A stretch of DNA of 64,000 nucleotides from Bugulina stolonifera. Taxonomy: Eukaryota; Bryozoa; Gymnolaemata; Cheilostomatida; Bugulidae. Numbering within the stretch: position 1 is the first letter of the stretch; every line of letters begins with the position of its first letter. The notes under the pieces were generated by a model that saw only the letters and a list, made by a program, of their open reading frames with translations, ran no database searches and had not been told where the DNA came from. The stretch spans positions 9,036,376-9,100,375 of the forward strand of contig OW285194.1 of assembly GCA_935421135.1 (NCBI GenBank), in the 5' to 3' direction. Shown here piece after piece: positions 12,220 to 25,500 of this stretch. Both the position numbers and the translations under genes were made by a program.

Positions 12220-12362
12220 AAGAGCCTATGAGTGGTGCTAGGTCTTCTGTATTACATGAAAGATCGAACAGTACTTGTAGTCAAATAACTACTCAAGACG
12301 ACCCATGTGGTCCCAAGTCGATGCTTGTTTGCTATACTGAGAAAGAGAGTGATCCGACCTAG
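12220..12362 (+). pseudogene. Tail-like terminal frame, possibly membrane-protein remnant
   Basis: Follows an AG at 218-219 of the 12 kb block and ends with TAG at 12362. The unspliced frame just upstream reads as a hydrophobic segment (VMFCVLFIWMLVLTRCRK), so the whole could be a transmembrane helix plus a cytoplasmic tail. A related inverted frame lies at 11089-11240, and a short relic containing ESML is near 12856. No upstream exons found. Confidence 0.25.
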
Positions 12363-12364
12363 AA

Positions 12365-12720
12365 GGCGGTTCGGGAGGCAAGGTCGAAAACCTTGACAAC
12401 TGGAACGACCTATCTACGAAGTGAAAGTCTCTGTATATAAGTATAGATGTGTCTTTTTTGAGATCCAAGCATGAACTGAGACAATGAACATAAAAACAGT
12501 GTGCTTTATATATATATAGTATGAGAACTCCCGGAGGAAGTTCCGGTAAAAAGGTCGACGTAGTGTCGTAAAAAGACGAAGCAGTGTCGTTTGGAAATTG
12601 TGCAACAATATGGCAGTCGGAAGCCCGATGGCCGACCCAAAATAGGTAGGGTTTGACAAAAGATGCTTAAAATCATCTAGATCATAATTATGCAAAATCT
12701 ATATCAAGTATTTCAGAGAG
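12365..12720 (-). mobile_element. LTR-like repeat, copy 2 of 4
   Basis: Reverse-orientation copy of the 10775-11110 repeat, with a TATATAAAG box and a mutated AAAAAA in place of the AATAAA seen in other copies. Together with copy 1 it makes a large inverted repeat around 11.3-12.2 kb. Confidence 0.45.
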
Positions 12721-12899
12721 ATCGGGCCTCTTTACATGGGTATAAAAAGGACACAATTGCTCAGTAATGCATATAAGAGGTATATAAGTGATATGTAATT
12801 ACATAATTCGATTACACAAGTAAGTTAGAACTGTATTAGTGTTTTCGATGTCTGAGTCAATGCTTAGATGTTGTACTTGAGAAAAAGTATGTTCAGTCC

Positions 12900-13235
12900 T
12901 AGTAGGTTGTTCGGGCATCAAGGTCGAAGACCTTATCAGCTGGAACTACCTTTACTACGAGAGAAGACTCTGTATAAGTAGTATAGAAGTGTCTTTATTG
13001 AGATCCAAGCATCAACTGACAGAACAATACAAATGCACACGTTTTATATAGCTTTAGACTTCCGGTAAAAGTTTCCAGTAAAAGCACGACGTAGCATCGT
13101 CTGGAAATTGCACAACAAGATGTCTGCCAGATAGCCGACATGACCATGGTCATATGCTTAAAATGATGCAAAGCATATGCAAAATTAATTACAACAATAG
13201 CTGAGACGTCGGTCTCTATTACATGGGTATAAAAA
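12900..13235 (-). mobile_element. LTR-like repeat, copy 3 of 4
   Basis: Second reverse-orientation copy, tandem to copy 2. On the minus strand it has TATAAAACG, then AATAAAGACAC, then the conserved GTTCCAGCTGATAAG segment. Confidence 0.45.
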
Positions 13236-13554
13236 GGCAATTATACATAGTAATTTATAACATATAGCCCCAGAAATGCATAACAGAGTAAGTATTAATA
13301 CTAATAGGTGTAAGTAATGCATGTACATGTATAATAAGGATAATAGCGATTGGATAAGTAACAAGGATAATAGTAATTGGACGAGTATGAGTTGAGCGTG
13401 ACAACTACATGGCACTTAGTGTGCGTAAATGTCCATCAGGTAGGCTGAGGCCCATTATTAAATGTCCCGGGCCGGGCCACTACAATATTTTTCATTGGAA
13501 CAGCATACACTTAGGTATTAAAGATTGCGTATAATTTTATATAGGACCAACCCC

Positions 13555-13665
13555 TGGTCGACCCTTCACCGAAAGTACATTTTATACTAGAGCTGAGACA
13601 ATTTTCTATTTTCTTCAGTTTTTTCTGAGAGTTCAATAAAGACACTTCTATATACTTATACACGC
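13555..13665 (+). mobile_element. LTR-like repeat, fragment (copy 4)
   Basis: Short plus-strand remnant keeping CCTTCACCG, a TTTCTGAGAGTT stretch and TTCAATAAAGACACTTC; the TATA portion is diverged. Confidence 0.35.
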
Positions 13666-14044
13666 AAATCACAAATCTGGATGAGCCGCACTAACCACAC
13701 ATGAGAGCATAACATACAAGAAGGAACACTTGAACCTACAGGTCGTACAAATAAGTTGTCCAAATTTGTACAAGTTGTACAAATAAGCAACAAGTAACTA
13801 GTGCAAGTCAGCAGCATTCTCACTCAGTGATGATAGACCACACTCAGTCCCTCAGCATAATTACATGTGTGTGTAGATCTTTACAATAAGCTATGCGATT
13901 CCTAGGTTTCTTTGGTTTTTGTACAACACTCAACTCAGCCAATTAGGAATCTCCCACTTTTAAGTATAATGTGCAAAAATGATTTCCATGACACTAGTAT
14001 AATTAATATGTAACTTCTACTAGACAAAGACATCGATTAGCATG

Positions 14045-14107
14045 AGGACATAACACTGCATTCCTGATATTTTGATACAGTGTTATGTCCTGTATCAAAA
14101 TATCAGG
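14045..14107. repeat. Two overlapping, mutually exclusive foldbacks
   Basis: AGGACATAACACTG (14045-14058) is inverted at 14078-14091. CCTGATATTTTGATACA (14063-14079) is inverted at 14091-14107. The stems overlap, so only one can form at a time. This may be the footprint of a small palindromic element. Confidence 0.7.
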
Positions 14108-15209
14108 ACATCAGGTATCATCATCAGAGAAAAATAAATTAATTTCACTATTTAAATCTAATTTATGAGCCTTTATAATCAACTGCAACTGCAGTGCACA
14201 TTATTCTGTCAAATCAAGGTAGACACTCCAGCCTCTTTACAATAGGTCGATAACAATGTCCTATGCTAGCACACTTGTAATAAAAAAAAAACTCAAAAAG
14301 CCTAATCTACAGAATGAAACAGCCAGTATATCCATAATTTTGTTCATGAATGTTGTATTATATAACTGGACCGATTGCACTGAACAAAATGTCATAAGTT
14401 ATAAGCACCTTCAATTACAAATCAATTGAATTAAAATAATAAGGAAACAGAAGATAAACAATCAGGGCCTACTTCATTGGAGGCACCATCAATATGGAAT
14501 GCAAACAATAAATCAACATCTATCTGATCGTGCTGTAGTACAATGACACTGCATGTCTTAGCTTATGGTGTTCAAAAAACGTTGTTTGTATGTATAATAT
14601 ATAGTTCTGAGCCTGCTACAAGTGCATATTATATTATAATTAAAACAATTACTGTCATTTCCTAGTAAATCTCATAAACAGTAGATAGCATCATGTACCA
14701 TAACACAATTTAGTCTTAGTATAACTTGTATTCTAATGTTTAAAATAATACCAAAATAATTTATAAGGTCGAATGAGACAGTTACTATATTTAGAGAAAC
14801 TAAACTGATGTAAAAGGTATTTATAATTAGATATACATGCAATACATAAAGAGTTTGAGATGTCATTCCAAAAGCCATGCATGTCATTTACCCCTAAGAT
14901 TATAGAACAACGCATTCATCACAAAAAACCTATAAACATACATTTAATTTTGTATATCAACAATAATAAAATAAATAAGAGAACTGAAACTGAATACATT
15001 GTGAGATGGCTTTGGTGTCACTAAAACAAAAAATTCTAAAGCCAGGAGTTATATTCTCTGTGCACCCAAGTAAGGAGAGTAAATAATCGCAAAATTCGAA
15101 AACATAATAACTGCCTATCCGTTTATTTTGCCAATGGGCACCTGATAGTTTGTTATCTAGTTATAAGAATATTAGTATCCCATAGAATACATTCACTGAT
15201 TTGGAGTGG

Positions 15210-15249
15210 ATGAATGAATGAATGAATGTATGAATGAATGAATGAATAG
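15210..15249. repeat. GAAT tetranucleotide microsatellite
   Basis: About ten ATGA/GAAT units with one interruption. Confidence 0.95.
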
Positions 15250-15383
15250 AACCACTTCCACATGAATATTTGCTGCGTAGATTCACTGCCATAGATGTAC
15301 TATACATGTAGTTATTGCTGGATATCCGTGAAGATACTACATGTATGTCACATATTACTCGTATATACTTGTGATAATATGGG

Positions 15384-18300
15384 CTATGATTCTGTGAGAG
15401 GTACTTGATCATAGGTTGGATATTTGACTATAACTTTTTTATCTACAGTTTTATATGACGGATAGAGGCCAATACCGCCTGTCCTTTTGTTTTGTCCTTT
15501 ACTATAGCCGTCCCAGTGGTTCCCAGCTATACCAACTATATCCCCCACCTCAATGGCTATTTCCTCTACAATGTCAAATGAAGGTGAGAAACAGTCATAT
15601 AAGGTAAAATAGTCCACTCAATACAAACATGGATGTGCGCTATAAGAGACAAACTAGTACCAGGTATGACAACTCCAAAGCTAGAGTAATGTTCTCTACT
15701 TGATGCCAAAACGTACAACTATATTCTAGGTTCCTACAACCACATTTTGGTAAGTAGTTTTTAAACAATGGCAAACAAGAATGCCCTGCTGTCTTATTGG
15801 TTAATTAGAAGTGAGGTATGATAACTCTTTATTTGTTACAAGATTCCGAGGCTAAACCCAAGTACAGAGGCTTCATTATAATGTTGGAATTACCCCCTCC
15901 TTTATTGTTTTATGTATTGGATGTGAAAGTTTGTATATAGTGATTGAAGGCGCAATGGCAATACTCTGAAATAATTAACACTATAATGCAACACTGACCT
16001 CTATTTTCAGGAGAATGTTTATATACAGCTATCTCATCGTGTCCCATTTGACCTCCGAAGTAGTATATATCATCTAACGAGTGGAACCAGCGGGCAGCAT
16101 CCGGGTGTAACGTCTGCATAATCTCGTAGGCTACTCTACACACCTGCAGTTGGAACATTAGCATCAGTCACTCCCTCACAGTTATTATACTCATAGTGAT
16201 ACAGTAGTAGTAGCTACAGTTGGAGTCACAGACACTGTAGACTCGGTTCCCTCAATTTACCATTCCTTTTTTCAGGAGTTGATCCCACAACAAATCTAGC
16301 ATCATTGCTGTTGCCAGTACGAAAACATTCAGATAACATAGAGTAATGTTGACAACCCCAGAAACCATAAATGACTGGTATTAGTCGATATGGGCTGGCA
16401 TATTGATTTGTGAAGACAACATCTGAAGAAGGCGATGAACACTAGCCATATCTACTATCATGCTAAGTTGTATCATAAACAGCGGCGAAAAGGATATGAC
16501 ATCACAAACCTGTGAAGAAAAGGTGCAGACGAGATAATCCGTTAGAGACAGCATGTGTATGTCTATTATAACACCACGTAATGAGTTGTCTGTATACCGA
16601 CTACCGAGTCCTGCTGACTGAGAAATAGACGTGTCACCAAGGAATTCATAGTTTGGGTACCTGAAGTAAGAGATATCACTTAACAGGGGAGATAACTCTA
16701 TAATAGCGTTACAGTAATGTGCACTTGTAATCAATCAGGAATCTACGGGACAACTTCATTTAAATGAGATCAGAAACAATGCATATAAATTACTTTTCTA
16801 TTTCCGGCAACCAATTTCCCACGACTACCTACTGAACACTAGTCACCAGTTTTTTGACAGTCAATAGACAGTAATACTAAACTAACAAGCTATGAGGCAA
16901 TATATGAATGAATCACAGAGAAAAATAAAGCCATGAGGTACTGCAAACATGTAAACACTGCGATTATCAGACTAGTTAGTCAATGATATACACCACATCA
17001 CAGACAAAGTATAATATACTATATGATCTAGTAAAAGTATAAAAGTTAAATAAATGACACTAAGTATATAATAAATGACCTAATTAGAGTAGCATACAAT
17101 TATATACACCATTTAGTAAGCTGTTAAACATACTTTTTCCTAGCATCAGGTAGCACACTGGCATCATCAGAAGCTATGTATACACGTCTCTTGTCTATTT
17201 TATTCTCTAGTCTCTCCTGCTGAAGGAACCACTCCTCTACATGTTCCATGTACTCTTCTATACCATGGAAACCGGCCTCAGTACCAACCTTGTCTGTCCG
17301 TCTCACATGGACCCTGAAGTATATAATTTCAGTGACACTTTACACCTCACCAACCAATAGTATAACAGCTCACCAACCAATAGCATAACAGTTAACATAA
17401 CACCAACCAATAGTATAACAGTTAACATAACACCAACCAATAATATAACAGCTAACATCCCCCAACCAATGGTACAACAACTAACATATCATCAACCAAT
17501 AGTATAACAGTTAACATAACACCAACCAATAGTATAACAGTTAACATAACGCCAACCAATAGTATAAAAGCTAACATCCCCCAACCAATAGTACAACAGC
17601 CAACGCACCATCAACCAATAGTATAACAGTTAACATAACACCAATCAATAGCATAACAGTTAACATAACACCAACCAATAGAAATGTACATGTACTCGTA
17701 TGTCACTCACCCTACTATAGGATTCTTGAAGTTCATTTTCTCCCTCACAGAGTTGAGATCCTTCTCAAGGTGAGGTTGAGGTCGCATCATATATTTGACA
17801 AACTGACCTATAAACCAAACGGATGGGTCTCCATGCAGTTTCCTGTACAAATATATCATTATATCATCAAATGTGTAATAGTATCATATTATATGCATTC
17901 TACTAGGATAAAGATAACCTCTCAACCAGACAATACCACAGGACTATTAGGGTAGGTAGGACAACCCTATACCTCAACAGGAAGACAATAATTACTCAAA
18001 GCTTTACCTGCTCATGCGATCATTAGCTATAACATAGTACAGGTGGAACACGCTTATAATCAGCTTGGTGTAACCAGATGTATAGCCGAAGGATAAGCAC
18101 AGTCAACTCACTATAATTATAGTATTACAGCACCACATATCAACTACATGCAGTATGCTTGCTGATATCCAGTGAAGTATCTGAGTTGTGTGCCTGTATT
18201 TGAAACTGTCCACACTTTTAGTAGATTATGTACAACTCCGTTCTACGTGTACAATGATTGTATTATACAGAAAGTGTTACTGTATACACTTACTGTAGCC

Positions 18301-21300
18301 TGGGTGCCAGGTCCTCAGGGAATGATAGGGGCATATATTCAGGACGTTTATGTAGAGCATCGACTATGGGTAATATAACTACATCTGCTTCTTTAGCAGA
18401 AGATTCACCTATAATATAGTATAAGAGCGTTCCGTAATATTACAGTATAAGAATGCACTGTATAATTATCTGTAACACTCAAAGTTACTAAAAGTGTACT
18501 GACAGATATCAAAGGTATGCTGTCAGTAGATTAAAGGTATACTAACAGGTATGAAGGGCACATGTATACTGACAGATATCGAAGGTGTACTGTCAGTAAA
18601 TTAAAGATATACTATCAACCCACCATTCCAGTTGACCCGTTTTTGATTTTCTCCCACTTCTGTACACGACTCACTCAGGGGGAGGAAGACAGAATCCCAA
18701 CCCTGGTTGGAATACCTCCAGCCCTACAGAAATACAGTAAATACATTATTAATTTAGCCTTAGGAATCAGTCTGCCAAGTTAAATGAGAGATAGAGTAAA
18801 ATATACATACATGCTACAATGGAAAATATCCATAATAACGGTTGTTACAAATTGCCTGGAACTGCTTCCTCAATAAATTATAGTAGAGAAAGGGAAGACA
18901 ACTCCAGAATCACAAGAGTTTGTATGCTGTGTAACAATAGAATAGAATTCCCGACTGTAAATCTCACAAGTTAGAAATTTACAGTCAAAGGTTTCATGAA
19001 AAGACACAGACACAGACAAACATACAGTCGAGTACCATACTAGGAATTATAGCATGTGTATATTATATATATGTACCTTAGAATGAAGGATCATTGTACG
19101 TTCTGTGCCATAGGCAATCATGAAACAGTATATAGCATGATGGAGCTGGCATCCAAACCCACATCCTTTGTTTAGATCACACAACAACTTCTTGGCAGTA
19201 GAACAGTCTTTTGGATTCTATAAAATTATGTACATGTACATGTTATAACAGTGATCGCTGATACACATTGAAATATAATACACAGCCATGTGTATGTATA
19301 TAAAGAATAAATCAACAGAAATAGTAATTCATAGCAAACTGCAAGAAACTCAAATCCTATATAATTAATGCTTATACAAAAGTCTACATATTTGGATATG
19401 ATAGTGCTGAACCACACTGGTTCACGTAGCGTTTAGGTCCGCCCACCTGTAGATAGTGAAGTCTTCGCTGCATTAGACTCTGAAGAGCTCGGTGTTCTTG
19501 ATCTCTCCATGCCTCATTATTATCTGCCTGTGACAACTTCATGAGATCTACTTGTATAGACCTAGAGGATGCAAACAGGATGATATTCTAAGCTACTCAG
19601 CATACAGACAGCAGTCTACACTACACATGTGATTGTGGTGCAGTGGTAAACATGCTAGTATATAGAACAGAGAGTCACAGGTTCAAGACCTACTCGTTCC
19701 TCTTATTGACACAAAGCCTGAGGTGCAATATAGAACCTCCATGGTGACATTCTACCTGCACCAGTACATAAATAACCCTTAGTTCAAAATCTACAGTTTT
19801 CCAATTTGGCCCTCACTGAGACTGGTCTGGCCTTCTATAGAACCATAATATATAAACTAACCTGTGCCGATGGCCCATATCTTCCAGTAGTTTACCACCA
19901 ATGGAAGGGTCCAGTTTCTTGAGCTGAGACCTCATAGCATACCACAACTCTTGGATGTTATCTGCTAACTTATATCTGGCCGTTTCGTGCTCCAAACTTG
20001 GCCCATCACCTATCATATAGATGTACACATAATACACACAAAACACATACGTGATCATAGTATATACATGTGGACAAACCAACCAACCTAAGAATGGACA
20101 GTACAATGGAACTACCAGATTGGCAGGTGCACTGATTACCAAAACAATTCATATAAATACATGTATTGCTAAATAAAACCATGAATGCTAGATAAATTGA
20201 AATTGGCACGAACAATCCCATTATAAGTAGAAATCAAAGTCAGTTGAATGCATACCTGGTGTATCTATGAGACCGTGTTTACCTCCTTCTACCAGCTCAT
20301 GGCCATTATCGTGGAGGTTCCGTAACTCCTCTACCAGATTCTCTAAGTTACCAACCTGCAACAGAGAGAGAACAGAGCATGACAGCAATATCAATGGCAC
20401 ATCAGGAAATGGAAGACATACATCTACATAGGAGTAGCTCCTCTATCCGATTGTTAAACAGGTACTGCTCACAGGCGAAGCATCCATTTTTAAGGACGCC
20501 AAGCTGGTGTGTCTGTCTGTTCAGTGTGCTAGCGGATTAGGTGCCATAAATCCTCGGGTTAAAACCCCAATCAAGGATGGTTCATTTCCACAGATGTGGA
20601 GTCAAGCACCTGACTGCTCAGAAAGAAGAAAATATTATTTATAACATTGATCGACCAGTAAGATAGCCGCACTACGTGTCCATGGAAGAATGAACTACAT
20701 TTGTATATCAAAGAGTTAGACAAACAGCTAACTCACCAGAGTTATTGATTCCTGTGATACAACAGTTATCCCAATACTTCACAGTGTTATATCAGCCCGC
20801 ACAGAGTCAAATCAATCTGAGCTATCTACTCTCGGCCTTACCTTTTGTTGACACTCTTCTTTGTTAGTCTTCGCTTTCTGTAGCTCTTCTTTGGCTTCCT
20901 CGATTTTTCTAGCGACATCATCAGCCTCTCGCTCACCGCGAGATGCAGCTAATTGTCTGCAGAAGGCAGTTAATATTATCAGAGACCAGAAGCTAGTTAA
21001 TTCACAGTAAAGTATATCATGACACACTCAAACACTTTACACAGCCTACTCTAAGAATTCACAATGCAAGCCTACCAAATTAAATTGAATAGAGGCATTG
21101 CATACTTCGCAGTTTGCAAACTAAAATGAATCTAGCAAATCCTTACCTGTATGATACAAAGGATATAAAAAATTTTAAACCAATTACCTCTGTTTGTTAC
21201 AATACTTACAAAACTATCTCCTCTATCTCTAAATGGATATTAATTGCAAACCATCAAAAATTACTAACCTCGCTTCTTTAGCTGCATTCTCAAGCACAGA

Positions 21301-21474
21301 GTTACGCTCGATTAAATGCTGCACATTCTCTTTGGCCTTTCGCAGCTCACTATGTAAAATTTCAGTTTCCATAGAATTGCCGGAGTCAGACTCCGAGCGG
21401 GAATACAGAACTATGAGTATTATTAACCACAGGAATATGAACGCTGCACCCAGTTTCACCCTGGTACCTGCCAT
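15384..21474 (-). CDS. FUT8: Alpha-(1,6)-fucosyltransferase, copy 2 (complete)
   Basis: Transfers fucose from GDP-fucose to the innermost GlcNAc of N-glycans in the Golgi. Thirteen exons in coding order: 21269-21474, 20842-20956, 20256-20355, 19862-20009, 19447-19561, 19077-19217, 18624-18723, 18294-18408, 17711-17842, 17134-17313, 16510-16660, 15999-16143, 15384-15565, giving 609 aa (human about 575). The order is a short cytosolic tail and signal anchor (about residues 8-24), a coiled-coil stem rich in E/K, then the GT23 domain with [17 protein letters not shown] near residues 391-406 (the catalytic arginine motif) and [15 protein letters not shown]. The C-terminal SH3 domain (about 550-605) has [17 protein letters not shown] and GLYPSYK. 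All joins are in frame with GT/AG ends. It is tandem to copy 1 and head-to-head with FAM161. Confidence 0.97.
17346..17682. repeat. 30-bp minisatellite, about 12 units (FUT8 copy 2 intron 9)
   Basis: CCAAT-containing units spaced almost exactly 30 bp (starts near 17402, 17432, 17462 and so on to 17672), each followed by a GTTAAC- or GCTAAC-type segment. It occupies most of the intron between 17313 and 17711. The same array occurs in copy 1, so it predates the gene duplication. Confidence 0.95.
19628..19710 (+). repeat. tRNA-derived SINE-like element in FUT8 copy 2 intron 4
   Basis: A box TGGTGCAGTGG and B box GGTTCAAGACC lie 44 bases apart, better preserved than the copy at 3378-3452 in FUT8 copy 1. 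Confidence 0.55.
20484..20585 (+). repeat. tRNA-derived SINE-like element
   Basis: Starts near GCCAAGCTGGTGTG and includes a B-box-like GGGTTAAAACCCC. It lies in the FUT8 copy 2 intron that is deleted from copy 1. The GCCAAGCTGGTGT start is shared with the element at 27985-28060, so the two look like one family. Confidence 0.5.
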
Positions 21475-22540
21475 AGCTCTTCTTCTATCTGATCTAGAGG
21501 AAAGATGTTACGGTTGAGGTTCATATTACTTGGAACAAAGTGCTTAAAATATATTATATGATTATTTCTATCTTGTTTAAGAGGTGTAGGTCTGAGTGAT
21601 ATGCACCAAGTTAGGTCTCAACCAGTATAGGCCCTGAAAACCAAAAGTGGACCAGCAGCAGGCCTTGAAGAACTGATCGGCTAATACCATACGAAATTTC
21701 TAAGCTTTAGTTTTTTGATTGGTGGTAGGAGAAATTGGGTTTGGTGTCTTTATTTTCAAAGCATGCTCAAAAATTTCGCTCGATACCAGATGGCATCTGG
21801 ACCAATAACAGGACTTGCATAGAAAAATACATGTATATTAATTGCAATAGAACAACCTCTTTAGTTTTCCTTTAGATTTTAGAGCAACCAAATGATTTTT
21901 CTTCCAATTTTTCAGTTTTTGATCAGAACAACATAACATAACAAAACATTACATACACAGCAATAGCATAAGCAAGCCTAGAATAGACATAAGATAAGGC
22001 TAGCATAACATAGTCATAGATAAAATTAGAGAAGATAAGATAATAATCAGAATCAATCAGCTAAAAAATAACTAGTAAAACAAAAAAATTCATCAATGAC
22101 AAGGGAAGTTTCACATTGATTGATTAGTGATTTCTGATTAGTGATTTGGATTTTTGGGAGTCCTAGTCAGTGGAATATTGAATTTCATCACTGAAACTGA
22201 ACTGGAGTATCAAATGTAATGTATTAAATTATTATTATAATTATTAATTATAATTATATAGGCCTGATCTCTTAGCATCTGCTAGACCTTCGACTTCTTA
22301 GATAAAATTGTGAAAAAAAATAAGTAGCTTAATGAACACAAGAGATTAAAAAATAAATATGATAACCTAATAAAATTAAAATGCATAAATTAAAATTTAC
22401 TGTAATTTTAATCGGATTACATCTTTTTAAAGTTTGTCTTCGCATAAATGTCAAGGCCAAACAGCTTATATACATTAGAATAACCAATCATAAGTCAGCT
22501 TTATCTCGCCTGCGGGATTTCGTAGCTTCAATTTTTCATC
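21475..22540. promoter_or_regulatory. Head-to-head intergenic region, FUT8 / FAM161
   Basis: About 1.07 kb between the two start codons must carry both promoters. It is AT-rich with no exon pattern. I see no TATA or initiator I would defend. Confidence 0.4.
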
Positions 22541-25500
22541 ATGGCAACAGACCACCGAGTTTCCATCATTACAAATTCCAGTGTTAAACAGCCCATTAAT
22601 CCTTCAAATGGACTTCCCCAAACATTCCATGAAAGAATTAAAGCACATCGCTACTGGGAACAGCCGAATGAAAACGAATATTCAGATGAGAATGAGTATG
22701 ATGAGGTAAATCATGGCCATGTACTGTCTGATTGTACTCACTCACAGTCACTGTAGCGTTAGTGTAACTGTATTGTGCAGGCCTTCTATAAAAGTATAAG
22801 TAAAACAATAAGCAAACACTGGTAGTATTATTTATGCATTATAGTATGACCTGAAATAATAAAATGGAAGTTATTAAATATAATATATTATATTATATAT
22901 GTTACATTTGTTATTATTATTATTCCATAGCCTACTCTTCTCTAAATCTCTCGTCTCCTCTCATGGTTTGGTAGCCAAGCCTGTACAGCACATTCACTGA
23001 TCTAAACAGAACTATCTTGCTTTTGATTGGAGTAGTCAGTTTAATTACTATTGACTACTATATCTAGCAGTTGGGATGGGCCGGGAAAAGTTTAATTAGC
23101 CTATCACTGTTTGTTGTGTTTCATTTATTTATCTTTCAATTTTTATTGATTAAAAAAATTCAGTGTATTGTAATTTTATCTATCTTCATAATCAAGTAGT
23201 AAATCCAGCTAATTGCATTCATTTTCAATGATATCTGATTAGTCTAATGTAAAGTACAGTTCCCTCATAATGATAATCATGATAATGATAGTCGAATCTC
23301 ATATCATATGCATGCTGCACATAGTGCAAATATAGCAGTGGTTTGAGCTAGATGGTACACTGCACATGCAAATCTGCTAAAATGTCTATTACAGGGTATA
23401 CTGTTAAGTCTTGAGGTGGGTATAACATGGAATAACAGAGCAGATAGGCATGGGTTACAGGCAATACTAAAGACAGAGCAAGTATTTCTATCAAAGAAAC
23501 CAAATGTTTTTGCTTTGACAAAGGCTATTAAGCTATTGGTGGAGAAGTATATTTTAGTTTTGTGGCCTTTGCTTTGTCACGCGCTCCAATGCTTTAATTA
23601 CTAGTTGACAAAGTCAATTTATTATACATCTGGCCTTAATGATTTCTTGTTTATAATTTCCCATGGCCCTGTTAAATAATATTCTCATCATTTTATAGCC
23701 TATTGAGAAAGTTCAGCCTCGCCATGTACAGCATGCCTACACACTCAGCCCTCGGGACCCTAAAATAGAGAGATTGGCTGAGGACTTAGACACTCTTAGT
23801 GATGAGCAGTTTTATAGTAGACTACAAGAGCTCAAGTCAGATCATCAGCAAACACTTCAACTATGTGAGCAAGCATACAACAATAAAGTAAGTGATAATA
23901 TTGACAGGTACATGTAAGTAAGTAAGTAATACAGCAGGTTACTCTGTAGTTATTAGTAATTCCCATTGTCTAATACTATCAGTTCCTGGTTACCATCTCT
24001 AAGTACAGATCACTCACTTTCAGTCAAGGGGTGTGTAGCCACTTTCTTAGCACCTTACTGAAAATAATCACTGAATATACAGAGTTTTACTCTAATGTTG
24101 AGCTATTGAGAACTAGTGAGATCTTGAGCTAAGATGCTCTTCCTGTAATAGTAGAGTTATATGAACTTGCCCCCCTCCCCCCCCCCCCCCCCCCCGGCTA
24201 TGAGTGTTATACGCATGTACAAAGTGTAGATACTGTGCTTTTGTCTTTATAGATAGCTGAGATTAGTGGTTCTGCAGATAGATTGCGGGACATGTCTAAG
24301 CCTCCCCTACCTCCATCTGTAGTAACAAGACAAGCCTGGCAAAGTGACCGTAATGTTACCAATCATAGCGTATTCAGGTAACGGTTTTCTCAAATTGTTA
24401 ATTCAGTGACTATTTTAACATGGAATCAGTAGTTCCACCTGTTCATGCATTTCTATTTCATTCTTCATTTGGCCATCTCACAGTGAGAAGTCTATTTTTA
24501 GACCTACAGACTCTTCAGCCAATGAGGAGGAAGACGAGGAATATGAGATGAGCCGATCAAACAATTTGAGAACACACTATTCTAGTAAGTTCCATAGAAC
24601 TATGGACATGGAACTATATTATACAAGTATACATTGCTTTCCGTCATTTCCTTGTTTGGTAGATTCCAAGTTAAAATTTGGTATTTTATAGTGCTATGTG
24701 ATTAGTTGCCTATACATGTGTGTATGCCATCTGACAAAATACTGAATATATATTTATGTATGCCAGATGCTTGTGTTGTACACATGTAGTTTTATATGAA
24801 TATACAGTGAAACTTGCTCAATTCAAACTCCAAGGGACCGCCATAATTGGTGTGAATTAGGCCTGAGTTTGAATTGTAAGATCACTTCACTTAATTGAAA
24901 CCATTTATATAGTGCTCAGCAGGGACCACGACTAATAGTTTGAACTAACCAAGTTTTTGAATTTTCCGAGGCTGAATTAGTTCCACTGTACAATGGTACA
25001 GGACGTACACTCATGTCTTCTTACTATAATATTTGATATATATTTCTGTACATTGTATGTGGTGTATATGTAAAGTCATAATCACAGTAGATAATGTATA
25101 TGATATCTATAATCTTCCTTTATGCTATATTTAGCACCTTTGACAGAAAAGAATGGTAGCTTATTGGATGGACTCTCCGATAGTATGGAAAGGTAGGCCT
25201 AAGTCTAATTCTCCTTTTAATATGATATTAAAATATGATTATTTCTACTATAATGTAGCTCACAGTTACCCTAGACTGTGATACAGTTGATCTCCAATCT
25301 GTTATAAGTATTTACATGTAGAGGTTACTTTGACACTAATCAAAGTGAATTTACAAGACCCTGAAGTGCTTCAGTTACCTCATCAAATAACCCTGGAGTT
25401 GTCCTCCACCTTTCCGTGAACTAACTCTGCAATTTAATTGTACGAATAATTTAAAATCAATAATCGATGAACAAGAGTTTATTAGAACTGCATATTTCTG

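Larger units (their letters stand above)
13666..15383. other. Intergenic, 3' side of FUT8 copy 2
   Basis: AT-rich with no recognised exon. It contains the nested foldback at 14045-14107, a GAAT microsatellite at about 15210-15249 and, on the minus strand, a poly(A) signal at 15122-15127 about 257 bases past the FUT8 stop. Confidence 0.5.

Noticed and set aside
17346..17682. Regular 30-bp repeats resembling a CRISPR array
   Set aside because: Units are directly adjacent with no unique spacers, and the genome is eukaryotic.
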